The notes beneath the pieces were generated by a model, which worked only from the letters and a program-made list of their open reading frames with translations, did not search any database and was not told the origin of the DNA. 8,297 nt of DNA from the NCBI GenBank assembly GCA_033763845.1, contig JANRJR010000039.1, forward strand, positions 1-8,297, in the 5' to 3' direction. The stretch is from DASZBR01 sp033763845 (GTDB lineage: Bacteria > Pseudomonadota > Gammaproteobacteria > DASZBR01). Numbering within the stretch: the stretch's first letter is position 1; every line of letters starts with the position of its first letter. The position numbers were made by a program, and so were the translations under genes. This document shows positions 1 through 6,783 of the stretch, piece after piece.

Positions 1-1653
1 TGGAGTTTCATCAAAAAGAGAACCTGCTGCATCAATAATTTTTTTATATTCATCTCGATCAAATTGCTGTTCTCGATATTCTTGTAATTTTTTTCGCAAA
101 AATTGGCGTTGCTGAGGAGTATATTTTTCTTTTTCAGCAGCAATTTTTTCTGCAAGCTTTCTCCATTTCAAACGCTCATATTCATAAAATTTTTGATTAG
201 ATAATTCAACAAACCAGAGCCATCGCGCTTTAGGAAATTGAGGAAGGCCGTAATTCCCTATAAAAACATCACGTTTATGCCCAATAAAATTAAGTACTTC
301 TAGCTCCTCTTCTTCTTTATTTTCTTGATAACGTTTTGCGCACTCAAAAAATTCCACAACCTCTTTAATATCAGGCCTCTTATCTATACTACCTAGCATT
401 CGCGCAAGAAATCCGCCTATTATTTTTCTGAATTCATCGTCAATGCCAACTGCACCAGCAAGTCGCATTATGGCATCAAAATTAGTATTGCACAGCGGAT
501 CAGACACGCCTAAATAATGCCGTATAACAGGAACTAAAAGATTTATATTTTCTCGACTATCGTCCATCTGATGAAGTTCACGACGCGTCCAAAAATAAGA
601 ACGCCCCTCTGAATCAATCGGTGGCTTTCTTTCCGCAACATTTCGAAGTTTTTCGCATAATGATGTTATATGCTGGGCAACTGTTAGGCCTTTTGGTGCA
701 ACTCGACCATCATATTCGCTCCAATTTTTTCCTGGGACATAGTCACTGATAACAAAATCACCGGCGATATCGTGATGAAAATATTCATTTATGCTTTCAG
801 AATCTGAAGCAATTTTACGTCGCTCTGCAATGTCTTGTGGAAGTTTTTTTACACGAAATTTTTTGTCGGGATGCGGCATTCCCAATTCAGGAATAATGAC
901 CACTGCTTCTGTTTCTTCAAGATTTAGCCAATACGTCCGTTTACCGTCGTTACTTTTTACCGGCAAATGAGGGAGGATTTGATTTATCAGTTTTGCAGTT
1001 TCTACGTCACTACCATTTGATGCTTCATTTAATAATCGCTGACGATATCCCTGAAACCTTCCTTTGCCGAGCGCGAAAATTAATCGCCGAACTGCACGAC
1101 GTTCAGCAGAAAAATAACTTTTTCCCGACAAGTTAAGTCGATAATATTTTTCTAATCTTTGTATTTTTCTTTTTCTTTCGTTTTCCGCGACGCCTTCTGC
1201 TTCTATTAGACTTTCTGGAGAAATTAACCTTTGAAGATCCTCACGGCGATCTGGATTATAGTTAATTACTGCTTGCATTAATTGCAAACACTGTTGATGC
1301 GTAAAATTGCTGGACTGGAAATTATTGATGATTCTATTTAAAAGCTGTAAAGCACGGGAATTATTTTGTTCCTTTTTATCTTTTCTGCTTGCAAAATATA
1401 AATATAAACTTAATTTATCACTGTGTTCCGCCGTTAAAAAAGCAAAAAAAAGATTATTATTGATGCTATCTATAGCCTTGGCAAATCTCTGTGATAATTC
1501 ATCAGGATAACTATGAAGATTTTTAATAAACTCTTGGTACAACGCAAAAAATTCATCTGTGCCTTCACGAAGCTCTTCGCACATACGTTTAAACAGCTCA
1601 ATTTTTTCTTCTGGCGTTTGAGGATTAACTTCGCCTAAGGATGACTCTTCCAA
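1..1653 (-). CDS. Large protein of unknown function, N-terminal 551 residues (partial, runs off left edge)
   Basis: The minus strand stays open from a TTG at 1651-1653 to the window edge, 551 codons without a stop. An in-frame TAA lies ten codons upstream, so the start must fall in that short interval. TTG is the best candidate because GGAG (1662-1665) sits 8 nt before it; no ATG or GTG is available. I do not recognise the family. The product has no signal peptide or obvious membrane segment, so it is probably cytosolic or secreted without a classical signal. Residues 1-150 look alpha-helical. Residues 155-200 are rich in Arg and Lys. A mixed segment around residues 235-340 contains FVISDYVPGKNW near residue 300, faintly like the hinge of a kinase-like fold, but I see no HRD or DFG motif. 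The last 90 residues are highly charged and likely coiled coil. It lies 44 bp downstream of mnmG on the same strand. Confidence 0.8.
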   Translation of the reverse strand, partial: MEESSLGEVNPQTPEEKIELFKRMCEELREGTDEFFALYQEFIKNLHSYPDELSQRFAKAIDSINNNLFFAFLTAEHSDKLSLYLYFASRKDKKEQNNSRALQLLNRIINNFQSSNFTHQQCLQLMQAVINYNPDRREDLQRLISPESLIEAEGVAENERKRKIQRLEKYYRLNLSGKSYFSAERRAVRRLIFALGKGRFQGYRQRLLNEASNGSDVETAKLINQILPHLPVKSNDGKRTYWLNLEETEAVVIIPELGMPHPDKKFRVKKLPQDIAERRKIASDSESINEYFHHDIAGDFVISDYVPGKNWSEYDGRVAPKGLTVAQHITSLCEKLRNVAERKPPIDSEGRSYFWTRRELHQMDDSRENINLLVPVIRHYLGVSDPLCNTNFDAIMRLAGAVGIDDEFRKIIGGFLARMLGSIDKRPDIKEVVEFFECAKRYQENKEEEELEVLNFIGHKRDVFIGNYGLPQFPKARWLWFVELSNQKFYEYERLKWRKLAEKIAAEKEKYTPQQRQFLRKKLQEYREQQFDRDEYKKIIDAAGSLFDETP

Positions 1654-1661
1654 TTTATATG

Positions 1662-1665
1662 CTCC
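1662..1665 (-). promoter_or_regulatory. Ribosome binding site for the TTG-started unknown gene
   Basis: GGAG on the minus strand lies 8 nt before the TTG at 1653. It decides the start, because no ATG or GTG codon exists between the upstream in-frame stop and this point. Confidence 0.6.
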
Positions 1666-1679
1666 AAAAATGAGAAGCC

Positions 1680-1685
1680 ATTATA
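1680..1685 (-). promoter_or_regulatory. Candidate -10 box for the unknown gene
   Basis: A perfect TATAAT on the minus strand sits between the end of mnmG and the GGAG/TTG start, and would give a leader of roughly 20 nt. The matching -35 region, which overlaps the mnmG stop hairpin, is poor (TAAAGC at 17 bp), so only the -10 element is convincing. It suggests the unknown gene can be transcribed separately from mnmG. Confidence 0.4.
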
Positions 1686-1692
1686 CCCGACA

Positions 1693-1707
1693 AAAGCCTA
1701 AGGCTTT
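1693..1707 (-). terminator. Small hairpin across the mnmG stop codon, possible weak terminator
   Basis: AAAGCC-TTA-GGCTTT forms a 6-bp stem with a 3-nt loop, and the mnmG TAG stop falls in it. On the minus strand the 3' arm runs into TTTT followed by GTC. The stem is short and only half GC and the U-tract is brief, so any termination would be inefficient and read-through into the downstream gene is plausible. Confidence 0.3.
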
Positions 1708-3443
1708 ATTAAAGTCGCCTGTTTTTTAAGGTATATAAGGAGTAAAGACACGGCCGAAGGGGTCATCCCTGGCAATCGTGACGCCAGACCAATTGTCGTA
1801 GGACGTGATTTCTTTAAGATAAATCTGACTTCGTTAGACAAACTGGGGACATCATCATAGTCAATCTCTTCAGGAATCCGTCTGTTTTCTTGTTTTTTAT
1901 CACGCTCAATTTCGGTTTGCTGGCGGGCAATATATCCCGCATATTTTTTTTGAATTTCAATCTGTTCTTTAATTACACCTGATACTTCAAAGTTTTTGTC
2001 TGCCAACCCTTTTTCAATTAATTCTTTCTTAAGACTAAAATTTTCCCAACGATTATCATCGACTAACCCTAATTCACGGCCAATTTCAGTAAGTCTTAAA
2101 TCTGCATTATCTTCACGCAGCATTAATCGATATTCTGCACGCGAGGTAAACATGCGATATGGCTCAGGCGCACCACGCGTAATAAGATCATCAATTAAAA
2201 CGCCAATATATGCTTGATCGCGACGAGGGGTCCAAGAACCTTGTTCGCGCACAAATCTTGCCGCATTAAGCCCAGCAATTAATCCTTGCGCCGCGGCTTC
2301 TTCATAACCTGTGGTGCCATTAATTTGGCCTGCAAAAAATAAGCCTGATATTAATTTCGTTTCTAATGATGGCTTGAGATCTCGCGGATCAAAAAAATCA
2401 TACTCGATAGCATAACCGGGTCGAATAATATGAGCCCTCTCCAATCCCTTCATTGAATGAACAAGTTCTAGCTGAACCTCATACGGCAAACTGGTTGAAA
2501 TTCCATTCGGGTACACTTCGTGTGTATCTAACCCCTCGGGCTCCAAAAAAATCTGGTGCGAATTTTTTTCTGCAAATCGAACCACTTTATCTTCGATAGA
2601 CGGACAATAACGCGGACCCACACCTTCAATAACGCCTGTATATAATGGCGAATCTTTTAAACCCAGTTTAATAATTTCATGTGTTCTTTCATTGGTATGC
2701 GTAATATGACAGCTAATCTGATCAGGATGATCTTCGGCTTTACCCAAATATGAAAAAACAGGGATGGGGGTATCACCCGGCTGTGGAATTAATTGCGAAT
2801 AATCAATAGTCTTTCCATCAATCCGAGGCGGCGTTCCCGTTTTGAGTCTTCCCACACGTAAATTTAATTCACGTAATTTTTGTGCGAGCGTTAATGCCGG
2901 CGCATCACCTGCACGACCTGCGCTAAAATTAGTCAATCCAATATGAATTTTTCCGGCTAGAAATGTTCCTGCCGTAAGAACAACCGCGCGCGCATAAAAT
3001 TTTAAACCCGTTTGCGTAATTACACCCGCAACCTGATCATTTTCAATAATCAAATCATCAACGGCTTGTTGAAAAATAGATAAATTAATTTGGTTTTCGA
3101 GAATAAATCTAATATTTTTTTTGTATAACACTCTATCGGCTTGTGCACGTGTTGCACGAACCGCTGCACCCTTGCTAGCATTTAGAACACGAAATTGAAT
3201 ACCCGCTTTGTCGGTTGCTAATGCCATCGCGCCACCGAGCGCATCGATTTCTTTCACAAGATGGCTTTTGCCGATTCCACCAATCGCAGGATTGCAAGAC
3301 ATTTGGCCTAAGGTTTCGATATTGTGCGTCAACAAAAGGGTTTTTGCGCCCGAACGCGCCGAGGCCAATGCCGCTTCCGTTCCTGCATGACCACCGCCTA
3401 TAATGATGACCTCAAAATAATTGTGTTTATCTACGCTATTCAT
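1698..3443 (-). CDS. mnmG: tRNA uridine-5-carboxymethylaminomethyl modification enzyme MnmG (GidA)
   Basis: MnmG is the FAD-dependent subunit that works with the GTPase MnmE to install the 5-carboxymethylaminomethyl group on wobble U34 of certain cytosolic tRNAs. Residues 11-30 carry the dinucleotide-binding motif IIIGGGHAGTEA. Cys50 (in MSCNPAIGG) and Cys280 (in GPRYCPSIEDK, GidA signature 1) match the two functional cysteines of the E. coli protein (47 and 277). GidA signature 2, AGQINGTTGYEEAAAQG, is at 371-387, and the C-terminal motifs YAGYIARQQ and SNEV are present. The product is 581 residues against about 629 in E. coli. The shortfall is almost entirely an in-frame absence of about 50 residues between RWENF (465) and EIQKKYAGY (around 496), where the family normally has its LLRRPE motif. 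The ATG has no clear Shine-Dalgarno site. The start is 22 bp from a divergent gene. The partner gene rsmG, often next to mnmG, is not here. Confidence 0.97.
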   Translation of the reverse strand: MNSVDKHNYFEVIIIGGGHAGTEAALASARSGAKTLLLTHNIETLGQMSCNPAIGGIGKSHLVKEIDALGGAMALATDKAGIQFRVLNASKGAAVRATRAQADRVLYKKNIRFILENQINLSIFQQAVDDLIIENDQVAGVITQTGLKFYARAVVLTAGTFLAGKIHIGLTNFSAGRAGDAPALTLAQKLRELNLRVGRLKTGTPPRIDGKTIDYSQLIPQPGDTPIPVFSYLGKAEDHPDQISCHITHTNERTHEIIKLGLKDSPLYTGVIEGVGPRYCPSIEDKVVRFAEKNSHQIFLEPEGLDTHEVYPNGISTSLPYEVQLELVHSMKGLERAHIIRPGYAIEYDFFDPRDLKPSLETKLISGLFFAGQINGTTGYEEAAAQGLIAGLNAARFVREQGSWTPRRDQAYIGVLIDDLITRGAPEPYRMFTSRAEYRLMLREDNADLRLTEIGRELGLVDDNRWENFSLKKELIEKGLADKNFEVSGVIKEQIEIQKKYAGYIARQQTEIERDKKQENRRIPEEIDYDDVPSLSNEVRFILKKSRPTTIGLASRLPGMTPSAVSLLLIYLKKQATLIKP

Positions 3444-3445
3444 AA

Positions 3446-3465
3446 ACTAAATGGTACCATAAAGT
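3446..3465. promoter_or_regulatory. Imperfect 20-bp palindrome filling the mnmG/phzF-like divergent gap
   Basis: The core ATGGTACCAT (3451-3460) is a perfect 10-bp palindrome. After two mismatched positions on each side, ACT and AGT complete the dyad, so nearly all of the 22-bp gap between the two divergent start codons is symmetrical. Its position would suit an operator acting on both genes, but chance is not excluded and no regulator gene is adjacent. Confidence 0.3.
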
Positions 3466-4248
3466 ATGGAACTTCCGATTTATCATATAGATACTTTTAC
3501 TGATAAGATTTTCGCCGGCAACCCTGCCGCTGTTTGCTTATTAAACGAATGGCTACCTAATGAGGTAATGCAGTCGATTGCCGCTGAAAATCACCTTCCC
3601 GCGACCAGTTTTGTCATTTCCAAAGACGAAAAGCACGAAATTCGCTGGTTTTCGCCCACCGAAGAAGAACCCTTATGTGGTCATGGGACCCTTGCTGGCG
3701 CCTATGTTTTACTTCGCTGGATTTATCCGTGGATGGACGAAATTACTTTTGAAAGCAAAAGCGGACTTCTAACCGTCCGAAAACAACAAGATGCCTATTT
3801 ATTAAGCCTTCCTGCACATCCTGCTTTTCCGTTCGATATTCCTCAGGGTATTGAATTGGGACTGGGCGTAGAACCTCGACAGCTTTTCAAAAATGATAAA
3901 TTTCATTTGGCTATATTGGAATCTGAAAAACAAGTTCGTCAACTCAAACCTAATTTATATAAATTAGACGAATTAGGATTATACAAAATAGTCGTGACCG
4001 CACCCGGAGACAGAACTGATTTTGTTTCGCGGTACTTTAAAACACGAGGCTTTATTCAAGAAGATCCCGTAACAGGCGCAGCGCATTGCATGTTGATGCC
4101 GTACTGGGCAAGACGGTTGAACAAAAACCGCCTGCAAGCCCAACAAGTTTCTCAACGCGGGGGAAATTTAATTTGTGAATTAAAACAAGATCGCGTGATG
4201 ATTAAAGCAAGCGCGGTCGCATATTCGCAGGGAACATTGATGGTTTAA
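3466..4248 (+). CDS. PhzF/YHI9-family isomerase-like protein
   Basis: This 260-residue protein matches the PhzF family, two-domain cytosolic enzymes with a diaminopimelate-epimerase fold. Members include the PhzF isomerase of phenazine synthesis and many of unknown substrate. Visible motifs are IDTFTDKIFAGNPAAVC (8-24), AAENHLPATSFV (39-50) with Glu41 at the place of the catalytic glutamate of PhzF, RWFSPTEEEPLCGHGTLAGA (60-79), and EDPVTGAAHCMLMPYWA (199-215). Length fits the family (about 260-300). The ATG gives a typical family N-terminus but has no evident Shine-Dalgarno sequence. No phenazine genes are nearby, so a phenazine role is not supported; it is best treated as a housekeeping homologue of unknown substrate. 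It is divergent from mnmG and convergent with a small lipoprotein gene, and thus probably monocistronic. Confidence 0.92.
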   Translation: MELPIYHIDTFTDKIFAGNPAAVCLLNEWLPNEVMQSIAAENHLPATSFVISKDEKHEIRWFSPTEEEPLCGHGTLAGAYVLLRWIYPWMDEITFESKSGLLTVRKQQDAYLLSLPAHPAFPFDIPQGIELGLGVEPRQLFKNDKFHLAILESEKQVRQLKPNLYKLDELGLYKIVVTAPGDRTDFVSRYFKTRGFIQEDPVTGAAHCMLMPYWARRLNKNRLQAQQVSQRGGNLICELKQDRVMIKASAVAYSQGTLMV

Positions 4249-4252
4249 TCCT

Positions 4253-4280
4253 GAGATCCCTCGCTACGCTCGGGATGACA
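4253..4280 (-). repeat. REP-like dispersed repeat, copy 1
   Basis: Read on the minus strand this is TGTCATCCCGAGC followed by GTAGCGAGGGATCTC. The same sequence, with one base changed (GCG to GCA), recurs after rlmB at 7516. It forms an imperfect hairpin: ATCCC pairs with GGGAT, GC pairs with GC, a TC/TC internal mismatch lies between, and the loop is 3 nt. It starts 4 bp after the stop of the phzF-like gene. Similar sequences occur as short palindromic repeats in many bacterial genomes (recalled, not searched). Confidence 0.75.
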
Positions 4281-4302
4281 CAAGTGTCACTTGCAATTTT
4301 TT
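4281..4302 (+). terminator. Possible terminator of the phzF-like gene
   Basis: CAAGT-GTC-ACTTG (4281-4293) forms a 5-bp stem followed after CAA by six T residues (4297-4302). An alternative overlapping stem, TGACA with TGTCA (4276-4289), abuts the REP-like repeat. The stem is short and AT-rich. It spans the stop codon of the convergent lipoprotein gene, so it could limit transcription running into that gene. Confidence 0.35.
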
Positions 4303-4535
4303 GCTATGAAATCATCCAACTCTTGACGCTGTGCTGTGGTCGTATCGTTGGTTTCAGTGTTCATGTTCGTCATGTTGTATAACTGCTGGCGTTTCAATTC
4401 CACACAATTAACAGGGCCTTGTTTATAATCTTTAGACGGCGGAAACCACTGCGGACCACCTGATGTATGGTTATTACATCCTGTTAAAACAGCTGCCAAA
4501 CCGACTAAAATCACTGCTCGTGTGGCAAATTTCAT
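4287..4535 (-). CDS. Small putative lipoprotein (82 aa)
   Basis: The start has a lipoprotein signal: MKFATR, a hydrophobic stretch (AVILVGLAAVL), then the lipobox LTGC with Cys20 as the predicted lipidated residue. The mature part is about 63 residues, hydrophilic, with two more cysteines (44 and 81) that could form a disulfide in the periplasm, and a segment rich in Thr and Asn (56-67). Position +2 after the cysteine is Asn, not Asp, so outer-membrane sorting would be expected under the E. coli rule. The ATG is preceded by GAGGGG at 8 nt and a good promoter further upstream. I do not recognise the family. The gene is divergent from rnr with 55 bp between starts and convergent with the phzF-like gene, so it is probably transcribed alone. 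Confidence 0.82.
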   Translation of the reverse strand: MKFATRAVILVGLAAVLTGCNNHTSGGPQWFPPSKDYKQGPVNCVELKRQQLYNMTNMNTETNDTTTAQRQELDDFIAKNCK

Positions 4536-4568
4536 CGCATGAACCCCTCAAAAATGGTAGACTTCGCG

Positions 4569-4597
4569 ATTGTAACTAAAGAGAGGCACCGTGGCAA
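4569..4597 (-). promoter_or_regulatory. Sigma70-type promoter of the small lipoprotein gene
   Basis: On the minus strand TTGCCA (4592-4597) and TACAAT (4569-4574) are separated by exactly 17 bp. The start point would be near 4562, giving a leader of about 27 nt that contains the GAGGGG ribosome binding site. The -35 box lies inside the first codons of rnr, so RNA polymerase here could interfere with rnr expression. Confidence 0.6.
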
Positions 4598-6783
4598 AAC
4601 GTCGTTTATTATCAGATCCCTTCGCTGAACGCGAAAAAATGCGCTATTCCAATCCCATTCCCAGCCGGGAAATGATTACGGAGATGCTTAAAAAGAACGG
4701 GAAACCCGCTAGCGCAAAGGAACTTCAAAAAATCCTTGGCATCACTAAAAAAGATCCCGAACGTATTGATGCATTTAATCGTCGCTTAAACGCGATGGAA
4801 CGTGATGGGCAACTTCATGTAACACGTCGTGGCGAATACGGTATCGCTAAAAAGATGAACCTAATTGCCGGTCGCGTGATTGGCCATCGCGATGGCTATG
4901 GTTTTGTTGTGCCTGACTCCGGCGAGAATGATTTGTTTTTACCTGCGAAATACATGCGTTCTGTGTTTGATGGCGATCGCGTACTGGTTCGGATTGCGAA
5001 TATCGACAAACGCGGCCGACTCGAAGCCAGTCTCGTACAAGTTTTAGAATGCAACACCACACAACTCGTCGGAAAATTTATTAAAGAACACGGTTTGATG
5101 TTTGTTTCACCCGACCACAAACGTATTACACAAGAAATATTAATTCCGCCGGGCCAAGAAAATGGCGCAAAAAGCGGGCAAATTGTCACCGCTCAAATTA
5201 CGTCACAGCCTACATTGTATAAACAAGCCATTGGTAAAATTATTGAAGTCTTGGGCAATCAACGCGATCCTGGCATGGAAATTGATATTGCGGTTCGCAC
5301 ACATTCACTTCCGCATGGATTTCCTGACGTCGTTATTAGAGAATCGAAAAAATTTAAAGAATTAAAACCGGGCGCCAATTATTCCGATCGCAAAGATATT
5401 CGTGATTTGCCGTTAGTGACAATTGATGGCGAAGATGCAATGGATTTTGACGACGCCGTCTATACCGAAAAGGTAAAAAATGGTTGGCGATTAGTCGTCG
5501 CGATTGCAGACGTCAGCCATTATGTTAAACCAGGCTCTGAACTGGATAACGAAGCGTATTTACGTGGAAATTCCGTGTATTTCCCCGGCAAAGTCATTCC
5601 CATGTTACCTGAGCATTTATCCAACGGATTATGCTCACTAAATCCCAATGTGGATCGATTCTGTATGGTGTGTGACATGGAACTCACCACCGATGGCGAA
5701 ATTAAAAAGTACCAGTTCTATCCAGGCGTAATGAATTCCAAAGCGCGATTAACCTATACATTAGTTGCTGCCGCATTAGACGGTAATAAAAAAGCCCGTG
5801 AAAAATTAGGGCATTTATATACTCACATTGAAGCTTTTCATGAGCTTTATCAAAAACTCTTAAAAAAACGTCATTTACGTGGCGCGCTAGATTTTGACAC
5901 CGTCGAAACCAAGATTATTTTTAGCGAAGATAAAAAAATTGAAAAGATTGTTCCTGCCACACGAAATGTTGCACATAAAATGATTGAAGAAGCGATGTTA
6001 TGCGCCAATGTCTGTGCATCTAAACATTTACTGAAACAAAAAATTCCTGCACTTTACCGAGTACATGAAGGACCAAATCCTGAAAAACTGCAAGATTTAC
6101 GCGATTTCTTAAAAGAGTTTAATTTAGGATTACGGGGTGGTGATGATCCCAGCCCGCGTGATTATTCAGATTTACTACAAAATATTCAAAATCGCCCCGA
6201 AGCTGGCATGATTCAGACTGTTTTATTACGTTCATTACAACAAGCTATTTATAGCCCAGAAAATGAAGGCCATTTTGGATTGGCGTATGACGCATACACG
6301 CATTTCACATCCCCGATTCGTCGTTATCCGGATTTATTAATTCATCGACAAATTAAATCACCCAATCGCGATATCGTAAAATTAGAACAAATGGGCGAGC
6401 ATTGTTCATTTACCGAACGTCGTGCCGATGAAGCAACACGCGATGCGATGACCGCGTTAAAATGTGAATTTATTTCTGATCGCGTCGGTGAAATATTTGA
6501 CGGGATTGTGACAACCGTTACAGGCTTTGGATTATTTGTCGAATTAAAAGATTTATATGTCGAAGGTTTAGTGCATATCAGTTTATTACCGGCAGATTAT
6601 TATCGTTTTGAGCCAAAGCGTCATCGATTATTGGGTGAGCGTTCGGGATTGAATTTTAATTTGGGTGATAAAGTAAAAGTTAAAGTCGTTCGTGTGGATA
6701 TTGATGATAAAAAGATTGATCTTGAATTAGTCGTTTCTGCAAAGAAAAGTGGTGTTAAAAATGGCAAATCAAAGAAGCGCTAA
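4591..6783 (+). CDS. rnr: Ribonuclease R (RNB/VacB family 3'-5' exoribonuclease)
   Basis: RNase R degrades structured RNA processively from the 3' end and acts in mRNA decay, rRNA quality control and tmRNA-linked turnover. The order of domains is an N-terminal winged helix-turn-helix (about 20-75, with PSREMITEMLKKNGKPASAKE), two cold-shock domains (about 92-240, beginning AGRVIGHRDGYGFVVPD), the RNB catalytic domain (about 255-590) and an S1 domain (about 632-715). The catalytic aspartate cluster TIDGEDAMDFDDAV has Asp279, 285, 287 and 288, matching Asp272, 278, 280 and 281 of E. coli; the conserved HFTSPIRRYPDL is at 571-582. The length is 730 residues against 813 in E. coli, mainly because the basic tail after S1 is only about 15 residues. 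The start is GTG, chosen because of GAGAGG just upstream and the family-like MAKRR beginning. It overlaps rlmB by 23 bp, an arrangement also seen as adjacency in E. coli. Confidence 0.97.
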   Translation: MAKRRLLSDPFAEREKMRYSNPIPSREMITEMLKKNGKPASAKELQKILGITKKDPERIDAFNRRLNAMERDGQLHVTRRGEYGIAKKMNLIAGRVIGHRDGYGFVVPDSGENDLFLPAKYMRSVFDGDRVLVRIANIDKRGRLEASLVQVLECNTTQLVGKFIKEHGLMFVSPDHKRITQEILIPPGQENGAKSGQIVTAQITSQPTLYKQAIGKIIEVLGNQRDPGMEIDIAVRTHSLPHGFPDVVIRESKKFKELKPGANYSDRKDIRDLPLVTIDGEDAMDFDDAVYTEKVKNGWRLVVAIADVSHYVKPGSELDNEAYLRGNSVYFPGKVIPMLPEHLSNGLCSLNPNVDRFCMVCDMELTTDGEIKKYQFYPGVMNSKARLTYTLVAAALDGNKKAREKLGHLYTHIEAFHELYQKLLKKRHLRGALDFDTVETKIIFSEDKKIEKIVPATRNVAHKMIEEAMLCANVCASKHLLKQKIPALYRVHEGPNPEKLQDLRDFLKEFNLGLRGGDDPSPRDYSDLLQNIQNRPEAGMIQTVLLRSLQQAIYSPENEGHFGLAYDAYTHFTSPIRRYPDLLIHRQIKSPNRDIVKLEQMGEHCSFTERRADEATRDAMTALKCEFISDRVGEIFDGIVTTVTGFGLFVELKDLYVEGLVHISLLPADYYRFEPKRHRLLGERSGLNFNLGDKVKVKVVRVDIDDKKIDLELVVSAKKSGVKNGKSKKR

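Noticed and set aside
1307..1510. 67-residue open frame on the plus strand
   Set aside because: It lies fully inside the large minus-strand gene and has low-complexity Leu/Lys composition without a ribosome binding site.
3466..4248. Phenazine biosynthesis locus
   Set aside because: PhzF-like proteins are widespread outside phenazine producers and no other phz gene is present.
4847..5189. Two open frames of 71 and 97 residues on the minus strand inside rnr
   Set aside because: They are antisense to well-conserved cold-shock domains of RNase R and encode nothing recognisable.
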